Below are positions 1 to 6,455 of a DNA stretch of 12,950 nucleotides, in pieces. Where the stretch lies: NCBI GenBank assembly GCA_021816665.1, contig JAKAXI010000022.1, forward strand, positions 1-12,950, read 5' to 3'. Every line of letters begins with the position of its first letter. The first letter of the stretch is position 1. The stretch is from Bacillota bacterium. Lineage in GTDB: Bacteria > Bacillota > Bacilli > Alicyclobacillales > Alicyclobacillaceae. Position numbers and translations under genes: made by a program. Below the pieces are notes generated by a model. It saw only the letters and a list, made by a program, of their open reading frames with translations, ran no database searches and was not told where the DNA came from.

Positions 1-2
1 TG

Positions 3-1277
3 CGGCACCCGGAAACTGTACACGTGCCGACGTTGGCAGGCGTGCACGCGGTCCAAGGCATGGGCCTGTTCCTGTTCCTGCGCATGTTTGCAAACGGCTG
101 TAGCGCACTCACCGGTATCGAGGCCGTGTCCAACTCGGTGCCTGTCTTCAAAGCACCTTCGCCACAGCGTGCCCAGCGTCTGCTGCTCACGTTGGTCATT
201 ACCCTGTCGATGCTCTTCATCATCGTCTCAGGGACGGCTATGTTGCACGGTTTGACGTACAACCCGGACGTGCCGCTGATCAATCAAGAATCCATGCTGC
301 TGTTTGGAACGCACGGGATAGGCTACATTGTGACCGTCATCATCTCTCTCTCGACGATGGCCATTTTGGGTGTGGCAGCGAATACCGCGTTTACCGGTTG
401 CCCGGCGCTGTGGTCTTCGATGGCGCGAGACGGATTCATGCCGCGCTGGCTTTTGCACAAGGGAGACCGCCTCGTCTACAGCAACGGCATCTTGTTCCTG
501 ACCTTCATCTCGCTAATGCTCACACTCATTTTTGACGGCAAAGTCAGCGCCCTGATGCCACTCTACGGAGTCTCTGTCTTTTATACGTTTAGCGTGTCTC
601 AACTCGGGATGGTCGTTCGCACGGTCCGCGCACGCAAGAGTGGATGGCTATCGAAAGCGATCGGCAGCGCCAGCGGTTTCACCCTGACGGCCGCGGCCTG
701 CGCGATTTTCGGGATCACGCGTTTCACCAGCGGCGCTTGGCTGGTGATTATCTGCGTGCCTCTGATGGTCTTGATGTTCAGCAAAATCCAGCATCACTAT
801 GCGGAATTGAAGGAAGACTTGAGATACGACTTCGCGCGACCGCTCGAACTCGAACGCGACACGATCACGCTTGTCCCGATCGCTTCCGTCAACAAGTCGT
901 CAGTCCACGCACTGGAATATGCGCTGGCCAATTTCAAGAACGTGGTCGCCGTTTCGGTCATTGCCAACAACAGTCCAGAAGAAGCGGAGCGGAAGGAACA
1001 TAAGCTGCGTGAAGAGTGGGGACGTTTGAATTCAGGTGCCCGGTTGGTCGTGATTCACTCCCAGTATCGCTCCGTGGCAAGACGCCTACAGAGGTTCGTC
1101 GACCTCGAGCTTGACCGTTACAAGCCCGAGGACATCACTGTCGTTGTGCCGCAGTTCATCACCAGGAAGTGGTGGCACAAGCTGTTACACAACAAGACCG
1201 GGAGTCTCCTGATGGCAACGCTGGTGCTGAACAAGTCTGTGACCGTGTTGACCGTTCCCTACCGCCTGAAGCGATAG
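3..1277 (+). CDS. kimA: KimA-like APC-family potassium importer, 5' end cut by window
   Basis: The reading frame is open to the window edge, so the N-terminus is missing; 424 residues are visible and B. subtilis KimA is about 600. Numbering from the GTG at 24, about seven hydrophobic segments can be seen (roughly 11-35, 53-75, 97-120, 152-170, 175-198, 215-233, 237-252). A soluble tail of about 165 residues follows. The first segment contains RMFANGCSALTGIEAVSNSVP, typical of the KimA/YdaO branch of APC permeases. The tail ends with LLHNKTGSLLMA and VTVLTVPYRL, matching the family's conserved C-terminus. Known family members are high-affinity K+/H+ symporters in the cytoplasmic membrane, inhibited by c-di-AMP and often under a c-di-AMP riboswitch. 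Any such leader would lie outside this window. A general amino-acid permease is the alternative, but the long cytoplasmic tail argues against it. Confidence 0.85.
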   Translation, partial: RHPETVHVPTLAGVHAVQGMGLFLFLRMFANGCSALTGIEAVSNSVPVFKAPSPQRAQRLLLTLVITLSMLFIIVSGTAMLHGLTYNPDVPLINQESMLLFGTHGIGYIVTVIISLSTMAILGVAANTAFTGCPALWSSMARDGFMPRWLLHKGDRLVYSNGILFLTFISLMLTLIFDGKVSALMPLYGVSVFYTFSVSQLGMVVRTVRARKSGWLSKAIGSASGFTLTAAACAIFGITRFTSGAWLVIICVPLMVLMFSKIQHHYAELKEDLRYDFARPLELERDTITLVPIASVNKSSVHALEYALANFKNVVAVSVIANNSPEEAERKEHKLREEWGRLNSGARLVVIHSQYRSVARRLQRFVDLELDRYKPEDITVVVPQFITRKWWHKLLHNKTGSLLMATLVLNKSVTVLTVPYRLKR

Positions 1278-1312
1278 CCGCTTTCGCCACAGAGATGGAC
1301 AAACCACAGCAA

Positions 1313-1364
1313 ACAGGGGCTGTTACCTGGCGCTGCGTTACCGCCTGTTCGGTACAGCCCCTGT
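1313..1364. terminator. Stem-loop between convergent kimA and yceI-like genes
   Basis: A perfect 11-bp inverted repeat, ACAGGGGCTGT at 1313-1323 and ACAGCCCCTGT at 1354-1364, flanks a 30-nt loop. It is followed by GTTT on the plus strand and preceded by AAA, read as U's on the minus strand. Its place between two gene ends facing each other fits a shared terminator. The T-tracts are short, so its efficiency is uncertain. Confidence 0.65.
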
Positions 1365-1397
1365 GTTTCTGCTAACGGGCGCAACAGAACGCTACAT

Positions 1398-1943
1398 TCA
1401 GGCTTTTGCCGCTTGGATGTCGAGCGTGATCTGCACCTGGTCAGCGACCAGTACGCCACCTGTCTCGAGTGCCTGGTTCCAAGTCAGGCCGTATTCGCTG
1501 CGGCTGATTGCACCATGCGCCTCAAAACCAACCTTCTCGTTTCCCCATGGGTCTTTCCCACTGCCTTCGTACGTCACCGTGAACGTCTCAGGTTTCGTTG
1601 TGCCGCGGATCGTCATGTCTCCCGTGATCACGTACTCACCCGGACTCTTCTTCTCAATCTTCGTCGCTTGAAAGGTCATTTTCGGATGGTTCTCGCCGTC
1701 AAAAAAGTCCGCGGAACGCAAGTGGTTGTCGCGGTCGTTGTTGCGCGTATCGACACTGTTGACATCCACGGAAAACTCAATTGTCGCGTCTGTCAGGTCC
1801 TCTGGGTTCGCATCAATCGTGGCCTCAAAATCGTGGAACGTCCCCTTCACTTTTGACACCATCATGTGGCGAATTGCGAAGTCAATGCTGCTGTGCGCGG
1901 TGTCAACAGCCCACTTTGTCTTCGTCATTGACGCTTCAGCCAT
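1398..1943 (-). CDS. YceI-family lipocalin-fold protein
   Basis: The product is 181 residues. It shows the YceI pattern in order: W-x-V-D-x-x-HSSIDFAIRHMMVSKVKG (11-34), HLRSADFFD (74-82), the later DPWGNEKVGFEAHGAISR stretch (131-148) and YGLTWN (151-156). YceI-like proteins form an elongated beta-barrel that binds polyisoprenoid or other long-chain lipids. In several bacteria they are linked to quinone binding or stress. There is no signal peptide, so this one should be cytoplasmic, as is usual for Gram-positive members. The start is fixed by AAGGAGG at 1951-1957 (minus strand), 7 nt before the ATG. The frame stays open for 154 more codons upstream, but that stretch is antisense to the peroxidase gene and has no such site. 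It is divergent from the peroxidase gene across 141 nt, and a shared stress role is inference. Confidence 0.93.
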   Translation of the reverse strand: MAEASMTKTKWAVDTAHSSIDFAIRHMMVSKVKGTFHDFEATIDANPEDLTDATIEFSVDVNSVDTRNNDRDNHLRSADFFDGENHPKMTFQATKIEKKSPGEYVITGDMTIRGTTKPETFTVTYEGSGKDPWGNEKVGFEAHGAISRSEYGLTWNQALETGGVLVADQVQITLDIQAAKA

Positions 1944-2023
1944 GCTATTTCCTCCTTGTGTGCCAATCCTCGGAGAAAGTATGGCTAGAGTTCTATTTTT
2001 TATGCACCGGTTAAAACGTTTGA

Positions 2024-2051
2024 TTGACACCCTGCGAGCGAAGCGCACAAT
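2024..2051 (+). promoter_or_regulatory. Sigma-A-like promoter of the glutathione peroxidase gene
   Basis: A perfect -35 box TTGACA (2024-2029) is followed after 16 nt by CACAAT (2046-2051; 4 of 6 match to TATAAT). The predicted transcription start is about 25-30 nt before the GTG start of the downstream gene. No equally good promoter was found for the divergent yceI-like gene in the same 141-nt gap. Confidence 0.6.
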
Positions 2052-2084
2052 AGAGTTGCAAGTCTCTGTTGGGGGGGACAGAAT

Positions 2085-2561
2085 GTGAACGTGTACGACT
2101 TCACCGTTGAAACGGCAGACGGCCGCGAGCAAGCACTGGGTCTCTATGAAGGCCAGACCCTGCTCATCGTCAACACAGCCAGCAAATGCGGGTTTACACC
2201 TCAGTACAAAGGATTGCAAGAGCTCTACGAGCGGTTTTGCGAGCGACAGTTCACGGTACTCGGCTTCCCGTGTAATCAGTTCGCCAAGCAGGAACCCGGC
2301 ACCAACGAGGAGATCCAAGCGTTTTGTGACGTGACTTACGGCGTCACGTTTCCCGTGTTCGCCAAGCTCGACGTGAACGGGCCATCCGCTCATCCGCTCT
2401 ACCAATTTCTCACCAAGGCAGCACCCGGTGTGCTTGGGTCCAGTCGGATCAAGTGGAATTTTACAAAGTTTCTGATCGACCGAAACGGCGAGGTCGTCAA
2501 ACGCTACGCGCCGAAAACGACGCCTGACGCAATCGCGGCAGACATCGAAGCCCTGCTATAG
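2085..2561 (+). CDS. Glutathione peroxidase family (thioredoxin-dependent peroxidase)
   Basis: The product is 158 residues, the normal size for the bacterial GPx/BsaA family. The catalytic tetrad of the family can be placed: Cys35 in NTASKCGFTPQY, Gln69 in KQEPG, and Trp124-Asn125 in KWNFTKF. FPCNQF lies at 61-66. Cys81 in the FCDVTYGVTFPVF stretch sits where the resolving Cys of two-Cys, thioredoxin-using GPx enzymes lies. The enzyme should therefore reduce H2O2 or lipid hydroperoxides with thioredoxin rather than glutathione (family knowledge). The start is GTG at 2085, preceded by a run of seven G's and AC (2071-2079). GTG at 2091 is a possible second choice. It is cytosolic, has its own promoter, and ends 9 nt before the end of the convergent Mo/cytochrome gene. 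Confidence 0.95.
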   Translation: MNVYDFTVETADGREQALGLYEGQTLLIVNTASKCGFTPQYKGLQELYERFCERQFTVLGFPCNQFAKQEPGTNEEIQAFCDVTYGVTFPVFAKLDVNGPSAHPLYQFLTKAAPGVLGSSRIKWNFTKFLIDRNGEVVKRYAPKTTPDAIAADIEALL

Positions 2562-2567
2562 CAGGCT
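2549..2567. terminator. Hairpin over the stop codon of the peroxidase gene
   Basis: AGCCCTGC at 2549-2556 can pair with GCAGGCT at 2561-2567, with one bulged C and a TATA loop. CTGCTATAGCAG is a perfect 12-bp palindrome inside it. It covers the TAG stop and lies in the 9-nt zone between two convergent genes. No T-run follows on either strand, so it may act only as an mRNA 3' end or weak terminator. Confidence 0.35.
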
Positions 2568-2570
2568 GAC

Positions 2571-3689
2571 TTAAAACTGCGCCTCAGTGGGATACCCGCG
2601 CTGTTCCCAATAGCCAGTGATCGGCGTGAGGCTAAATTCGACGTGGCTGACCCACTTGATCGACTTGTAGCCGTACATCTTTGGAACAACGAGGCGCAGT
2701 GGATGCCCTTGCTCTACTGGCAAGGGCACGCCATTCAACGTGTACGCCAGAAGCACTGTCGGGTCGAGCGCCTCGCTCAGTTTCAGACACTCCGTGTACA
2801 CTCCATCGAACGAGTAGAAACGCACGTATTTCACGTTCGAATGGGGCTGTACGCGCTTCACGAGTTCCGACAAGTGCACCCCGTCCCACGCCACATTTGC
2901 CACACTCCACCCGGTCACGCACTGGAAGTTCACCGTCTCCTGATACGAGGGAATCGCCAACACATCGGACCAAGTCAGTGTCATCGGGTTCGCAACGGCG
3001 CCGTCCACGCGCAGTCGATAGTCGGGTAACTGTACGGTCGGGTAGTTGCCTGTCACGGTGTAATAGGCGGCGAAATCGCCCGTTGTCGTCGCTCCATTTC
3101 GACCAGCGGCACCTGCAATGGGTCCCGCCTGGAAGAGACGAATCAGGGCGGTGCCGGGATCGATTATCGTAAAAAACGCCGTACCCAGCACCCCAAGGCC
3201 GAGATACCGCGCAAAGCGGCGCCTGTCGACGTCAACCTGACCAGCGACGCTGTTTGCCCGCGGGCGCAAACTGAACGTTTTGTAGAACGCGTGGATAATG
3301 ATATAGCCCGCGAGCACGTAGGAGAGGTCACCGTGCCAACTGAAGCTAGCGCTGCGCCAACGCGCAGGAAACCAGGCAACGCGCCACAGGAGCAATCCCG
3401 TCAGGACAATTCCGCCGCCAAACACCAGCGGAAACCACCAGTCAAGGCGCCACAGTCGTTTCGTCGCCGGGACGACTCGCAACATCGGCACGATGAGCGT
3501 CACGCCAAACACAATCCCAAGCAGAATGTGCACGTCGTAGATGAACGGTAAGTAGGGAATGAGCGGCGTGTGCAGTCCAGGTACATACAGCAAAATGCCC
3601 GTAACGAGGAGCAGCGCAAACGACACAATCGTATAGTGATGCAGCCAGACTAGGGCTTTTGGCCACTTGCCGTGCTTGAACCAACGCAT
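2571..3689 (-). CDS. Cytochrome b561-like / molybdopterin (sulfite oxidase-fold) fusion oxidoreductase
   Basis: The product is 372 residues. The first ~180 hold five hydrophobic helices (about 19-36, 53-70, 88-104, 120-136, 162-177). Histidines suited to haem ligation lie in or near them (H17/H18, H54, H119, H133), as in b-type cytochromes. Residues ~205-372 are an oxidoreductase molybdopterin domain of the SUOX/MsrP type. Its likely Mo-ligating Cys257 lies in NFQCVTGWS, and HPLRLVVPKMYGYKSIKWV lies near the end. A twin-arginine-like motif (RRRFAR, 156-161) precedes helix 5. A basic N-terminus and five helices would place the Mo domain outside. Substrate is unknown; oxidised methionine or another S/N-oxide is conceivable. 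The frame extends to GTG 3704, but a seven-G Shine-Dalgarno and the promoter position support ATG 3689. Confidence 0.88.
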   Translation of the reverse strand: MRWFKHGKWPKALVWLHHYTIVSFALLLVTGILLYVPGLHTPLIPYLPFIYDVHILLGIVFGVTLIVPMLRVVPATKRLWRLDWWFPLVFGGGIVLTGLLLWRVAWFPARWRSASFSWHGDLSYVLAGYIIIHAFYKTFSLRPRANSVAGQVDVDRRRFARYLGLGVLGTAFFTIIDPGTALIRLFQAGPIAGAAGRNGATTTGDFAAYYTVTGNYPTVQLPDYRLRVDGAVANPMTLTWSDVLAIPSYQETVNFQCVTGWSVANVAWDGVHLSELVKRVQPHSNVKYVRFYSFDGVYTECLKLSEALDPTVLLAYTLNGVPLPVEQGHPLRLVVPKMYGYKSIKWVSHVEFSLTPITGYWEQRGYPTEAQF

Positions 3690-3712
3690 GCAGTTCCCCC
3701 CCACCCGCTTCC

Positions 3713-3741
3713 ATTATACGTGCCGGCGCGATCCACCTCAC
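3713..3741 (-). promoter_or_regulatory. Promoter of the Mo/cytochrome fusion gene
   Basis: A perfect TATAAT lies on the minus strand at 3718-3713. A weak -35 (GTGAGG, 3741-3736; 3 of 6) lies 17 nt upstream. Transcription would begin near 3706. That leaves a leader of about 17 nt containing the seven-G Shine-Dalgarno, which makes the GTG at 3704 an unlikely start. Confidence 0.55.
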
Positions 3742-3768
3742 ACACGACTCCCCCGCTTTTTCACAATT

Positions 3769-3785
3769 CAGTGACGTCTCAGTGA
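3769..3785 (+). repeat. Direct repeat CAGTGA, 11-bp period, upstream of the dehydrogenase promoter
   Basis: CAGTGA occurs at 3769-3774 and again at 3780-3785, exactly 11 bp apart and thus on the same DNA face. The pair ends about 6 bp before the proposed -35 box of the dehydrogenase gene. This arrangement is typical of activator binding sites, but no regulator can be named. Confidence 0.35.
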
Positions 3786-3791
3786 AATCGT

Positions 3792-3820
3792 GCCACAACA
3801 TGTCGGCAATCCGGTATGAT
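3792..3820 (+). promoter_or_regulatory. Promoter of the FAD-dependent dehydrogenase gene
   Basis: A good -10 box TATGAT (3815-3820; 5 of 6) lies 17 nt after GCCACA (3792-3797; 3 of 6 match to TTGACA). The -10 overlaps the first ATG of the long reading frame at 3816, so that ATG would not be within the transcript. This supports the downstream TTG start at 3876. Confidence 0.5.
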
Positions 3821-3860
3821 CAGACACAATCAAGTCTCTCATTTCGCGGGACAGGTTCTG

Positions 3861-3867
3861 AGAGGAG
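3861..3867 (+). promoter_or_regulatory. Ribosome binding site deciding the TTG start at 3876
   Basis: AGAGGAG at 3861-3867 sits 8 nt before an in-frame TTG at 3876. The upstream ATG at 3816 has no comparable site; its preceding bases are GGCAATCCGGT. Confidence 0.55.
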
Positions 3868-3875
3868 ACGGTTCG

Positions 3876-5243
3876 TTGAGCATCGCAGAGGACTTAGCCA
3901 CCATCTTGCGAACAGACCAAGTGTCGACGGGTGTATCTGTACTCGAGCAGCACAGTCGCGATGAGTCCTACCACCACCCAGTAAAGCCCGACTGTGTGGT
4001 GTTCCCGGAGTGCACCCAAGACGTGCAAGAAGTGTTGCGCTACGCGAATGAGCGCGGGGTTGCGGTCGTCCCGTACGCCGTCGGCAGCAGTTTAGAAGGG
4101 CACGCGGTGCCGGTGAAAGCCGGGATCAGCATGGATATGATGCGCATGAACCGCGTGCTTGAAGTGCGTCAAGAAGACTTTCTCGTGCGCGTGCAACCAG
4201 GCGTCACAAAGGAACAGGTCAACGCTGCACTACGCCAGTACGGCCTGTTTTTCCCGGTCGATCCCGGCGCCGATGCCTCGCTTGGCGGCATGGCAGCGAC
4301 AAACGCCAGCGGCACCACCACCGTGCGTTACGGCGCCATGAAAGAGAACGTCCGGGCACTTGAAGTCGTGACAGCTGACGGGCGCGTGATTCACACCGGA
4401 TCGCTCGCAGCCAAGTCCTCGTCAGGGTACAACCTGACTTCGCTGTTTGTCGGGTCGGAAGGAACCCTCGGCGTGATTACTGAGCTGTGGTTGCGCATCT
4501 ACGGGATCCCGGAGAAGACGATTGCCGCACGCATCACCTTTCCAGACGTCGCGAGCACAGTCCGGGCGTCCACAGCGATGATTGGCACCGGCATTCGCGT
4601 CGCGAGGCTGGAGTTTGTCGATCCGGTGATGATGGAAGCGATCAACCACTTTAAGCATACAAACTACCCGGAGCGCCCGACCTTGTTCCTCGAGTTCCAC
4701 GGCAGTATCCAAGGTGCAGAGGAAGACGCACAGCTCGCGATGGAGATCGCGCGTGAAGAAGGCGGAACAGACATCGTGATCGAGTCAGACGAAAAGGCCC
4801 GACACACCCTGTGGGACGCGCGCCACAGCGCAGCATGGGCAATTAAGGCGCGCCACCCAGGCAAAGAGCACATGTCGACGGACGTCTGCGTGCCCATTTC
4901 CCTACTCCCAGATGCTGTCGCGCACGCGCGACGCGTGATGGAGGAAGAAGATGCGGTTGGCGGCATCGTCGGACACGTCGGGGATGGTAACTTTCACGCG
5001 AGCCTGATCGTGGACCCGAGTGATGAAGCCGACCTCGCAAAGGCTTACCGCGTCAATGAGCGCATTGTTCTGCACGCCCTGGCACAAGGTGGCACCTGCA
5101 CTGGTGAACACGGCGTTGGCCTTGGCAAGCGTAAGTACCAGCGCAACGAGCATGGGCTCGCTCTCGACTTCATGCAGGCCATTAAGCAAGCGTTCGATCC
5201 CGCTGGCATTATGAACCCAGGCAAACTGGTGGATGGTCTGTAG
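3876..5243 (+). CDS. FAD-binding D-2-hydroxyacid dehydrogenase (D-lactate / glycolate type)
   Basis: The product is 455 residues from the TTG start; 475 if ATG 3816 were used. Residues ~40-215 are a PCMH-type FAD-binding domain: PYAVGSSLEGHAVP (66-79), PGADASLGGMAATNASGT (130-147) and LFVGSEGTLGVITE (190-203). The C-terminal FAD-oxidase domain has HVGDGNFH (367-374) and CTGEHGVGLGKRKY (408-421), the substrate- and metal-binding signatures of the GlcD/Dld family. These flavoproteins oxidise D-lactate, glycolate or related D-2-hydroxyacids and pass electrons to quinone or cytochrome at the membrane. No GlcE or GlcF gene is adjacent, so a stand-alone D-lactate dehydrogenase is the better guess. 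2-Hydroxyglutarate or long-chain 2-hydroxyacids cannot be excluded. It is monocistronic: its own promoter, then a hairpin. Confidence 0.9.
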   Translation: MSIAEDLATILRTDQVSTGVSVLEQHSRDESYHHPVKPDCVVFPECTQDVQEVLRYANERGVAVVPYAVGSSLEGHAVPVKAGISMDMMRMNRVLEVRQEDFLVRVQPGVTKEQVNAALRQYGLFFPVDPGADASLGGMAATNASGTTTVRYGAMKENVRALEVVTADGRVIHTGSLAAKSSSGYNLTSLFVGSEGTLGVITELWLRIYGIPEKTIAARITFPDVASTVRASTAMIGTGIRVARLEFVDPVMMEAINHFKHTNYPERPTLFLEFHGSIQGAEEDAQLAMEIAREEGGTDIVIESDEKARHTLWDARHSAAWAIKARHPGKEHMSTDVCVPISLLPDAVAHARRVMEEEDAVGGIVGHVGDGNFHASLIVDPSDEADLAKAYRVNERIVLHALAQGGTCTGEHGVGLGKRKYQRNEHGLALDFMQAIKQAFDPAGIMNPGKLVDGL

Positions 5244-5255
5244 GACCAGACCTGT

Positions 5256-5296
5256 GGCGGCGACGCGGTTCCCGAGTATTGCGTCCTGTCGCCGCC
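5256..5296. terminator. GC-rich stem-loop between convergent genes
   Basis: GGCGGCGAC (5256-5264) pairs perfectly with GTCGCCGCC (5288-5296) across a 23-nt loop. A small hairpin GGTCTG/CAGACC (5235-5252) overlaps the dehydrogenase stop just before it. Only TCGCTTCATTT follows on the plus strand, so it is a weak intrinsic terminator by sequence. It lies between two gene ends facing each other. Confidence 0.5.
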
Positions 5297-5311
5297 TCGC
5301 TTCATTTACGC

Positions 5312-5686
5312 CTACGCCGTCGCGTTAAACAGGACGCGACCTTGCACAGAAGTCTTGTATAGCTGGCTAAACTCGCCGCGGACGATGTACTGCAGCGCGG
5401 CGAGGAATTCCTCGGCCACTCCTTCAATAAACGGATTTGGCAGCAGGTACCCGCCGTGCTCGGTGACGTACGTCAACTCGCTGTCTCCGAAAAACCGTGT
5501 ATCTTCGCGCTGGCTCCAAAGCATTACGAAGTCTCCGTCGAATCCGAACGTCTGGTGTCCCCACGTGGACATGGCCGCACACACGCCGTTTGTCTCATCC
5601 TGCGTATAGCCACGCTCCCACATCCGCGTATGGTAACTGGCAGCCTGCATGAACTTTGCGAACGCCACTGCCACTGATTCCGGCAT
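5312..5686 (-). CDS. Conserved-looking small protein of unknown function (124 aa)
   Basis: I do not recognise this family. The product is acidic to neutral, rich in aromatic residues (several Trp, Phe and Tyr). It has no signal peptide, membrane segment or Cys-pair motif; its single Cys is residue 36. Notable stretches are YHTRMWERGYTQDE (18-31), FGFDGDFVMLWSQRED (47-62) and GGYLLPNPFIEGVAEEF (78-94). This looks like a compact alpha/beta cytoplasmic protein. The start ATG is preceded by AAGGGGG (5701-5695 on the minus strand), 8 nt upstream. A TATGAT -10 box stands a short way above that. It is convergent with the dehydrogenase gene and divergent from the TetR gene, so it forms its own transcript. 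Good translation signals make it a probable real gene. Confidence 0.75.
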   Translation of the reverse strand: MPESVAVAFAKFMQAASYHTRMWERGYTQDETNGVCAAMSTWGHQTFGFDGDFVMLWSQREDTRFFGDSELTYVTEHGGYLLPNPFIEGVAEEFLAALQYIVRGEFSQLYKTSVQGRVLFNATA

Positions 5687-5710
5687 CCTCGCTGCCCCCT
5701 TCCCATCTCA

Positions 5711-5716
5711 ATCATA
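5711..5716 (-). promoter_or_regulatory. -10 box of the 124-aa protein gene
   Basis: TATGAT is present on the minus strand (5716-5711; 5 of 6 match), about 25 nt above the start codon. No convincing -35 box lies 16-18 nt upstream, so the promoter may need an activator or be misassigned. Confidence 0.35.
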
Positions 5717-5776
5717 GCTTAGCAGAACATGGTCGAAGTCTGCGACACAATACGTCTCGCATCACGCGTTCTGGAA

Positions 5777-5805
5777 TTGACAGAATTCGTTGTCTTCGCT
5801 ATCAT
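5777..5805 (+). promoter_or_regulatory. Consensus sigma-A promoter of the TetR gene
   Basis: TTGACA (5777-5782) and TATCAT (5800-5805; 5 of 6) are separated by exactly 17 nt. This is the best promoter in the window. Transcription should start near 5812, just before the palindrome at 5818. Confidence 0.75.
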
Positions 5806-5817
5806 GGGCGTATCGAA

Positions 5818-5850
5818 ATGACCGAATAACGATTTTGGTCATCTGGTCAT
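5818..5850. promoter_or_regulatory. Probable TetR-family operator in the leader of the TetR gene
   Basis: ATGACC (5818-5823) faces GGTCAT (5837-5842) in an inverted repeat, extended inward by AAT and ATT (5825-5827 and 5832-5834). A second GGTCAT follows at 5845-5850. The palindrome starts about 6 bp after the predicted transcription start, so a bound repressor would block initiation. Autoregulation by the gene's own product is the natural reading; this is inference. Confidence 0.6.
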
Positions 5851-5876
5851 TGGCGCTCTGAAAGAAGGAGTCAGCC

Positions 5877-6455
5877 TTGGATGGAAACCGCCAACAAGCT
5901 ATCGTCGATGCAGCAAAGAAATCGCTGGCTCTGTTCGGCTACAAGGGCACGACGATGGACCAAGTCGCCAAAATGGCAAATGTATCCAAAGGGTCGATCT
6001 ACAACTTTTTCGCCAGCAAGGAAGACCTTTTCGCCGTGATTGTGGAGGATATGGTCAGAGAACTTGAGTCTGTGTTACATGCGTCTGTGCAAAACGGGCA
6101 GCCCGTGTTCACCAGTCTTCACCACGTGATGTCTGATGTGCTGCAGTTTCGCCAGGAGCACGAACTACTCGCGAAGCTCTACCATGAGATGCACGAGCTC
6201 GGTACCGCGGCAGCCAACGATGCTATCCGGCACATCGATGACAAGGTTCTCTCGTTTATCGAACGCTTGATCCGTCAAGCTGTGCAACAAGACCAACTCA
6301 AACCGTGTGACCCTGAAATCACTGCGTTTTTGTTCATGAGGTTCTACATTGCGCTGGTGTCCGAGTGGAGTGAGCGGCACGAGCCACTCGACAACGAAAT
6401 GATTTCTCACTTGTTTCAGTTCTATTTTGTCCAAGGGCTGGGTATCTCTTCGTAG
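5877..6455 (+). CDS. TetR/AcrR-family transcriptional regulator (probable acyl-CoA regulon repressor)
   Basis: The product is 192 residues. The N-terminal helix-turn-helix spans ~26-49 (TMDQVAKMANVSKGSIYNFF, then SKEDLF), preceded by the usual first helix with ALFGYKGTT (18-26). The remaining ~140 residues are helical with no strong motif, as expected of a TetR ligand-binding and dimer domain. The start is TTG at 5877, 6 nt after AAGGAG (5865-5870). The ATG at 5881 is out of frame. The genes downstream encode SCP-2, acyl-CoA synthetase and acyl-CoA dehydrogenases. The regulator is therefore likely a FadR/YsiA-like or PfmR-like repressor released by long-chain acyl-CoA (inference from context and family precedent). 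A palindrome in its own leader suggests autoregulation. Confidence 0.9.
   Translation: MDGNRQQAIVDAAKKSLALFGYKGTTMDQVAKMANVSKGSIYNFFASKEDLFAVIVEDMVRELESVLHASVQNGQPVFTSLHHVMSDVLQFRQEHELLAKLYHEMHELGTAAANDAIRHIDDKVLSFIERLIRQAVQQDQLKPCDPEITAFLFMRFYIALVSEWSERHEPLDNEMISHLFQFYFVQGLGISS

Noticed and set aside
1944..2405. Upstream extension of the yceI-like reading frame by 154 codons
   Set aside because: It is antisense to the peroxidase gene, not YceI-like, and the AAGGAGG site fixes the start at 1943.
3690..3704. GTG start at 3704 for the Mo/cytochrome gene
   Set aside because: It falls almost at the predicted transcription start, and the seven-G ribosome binding site lies between it and the ATG at 3689.
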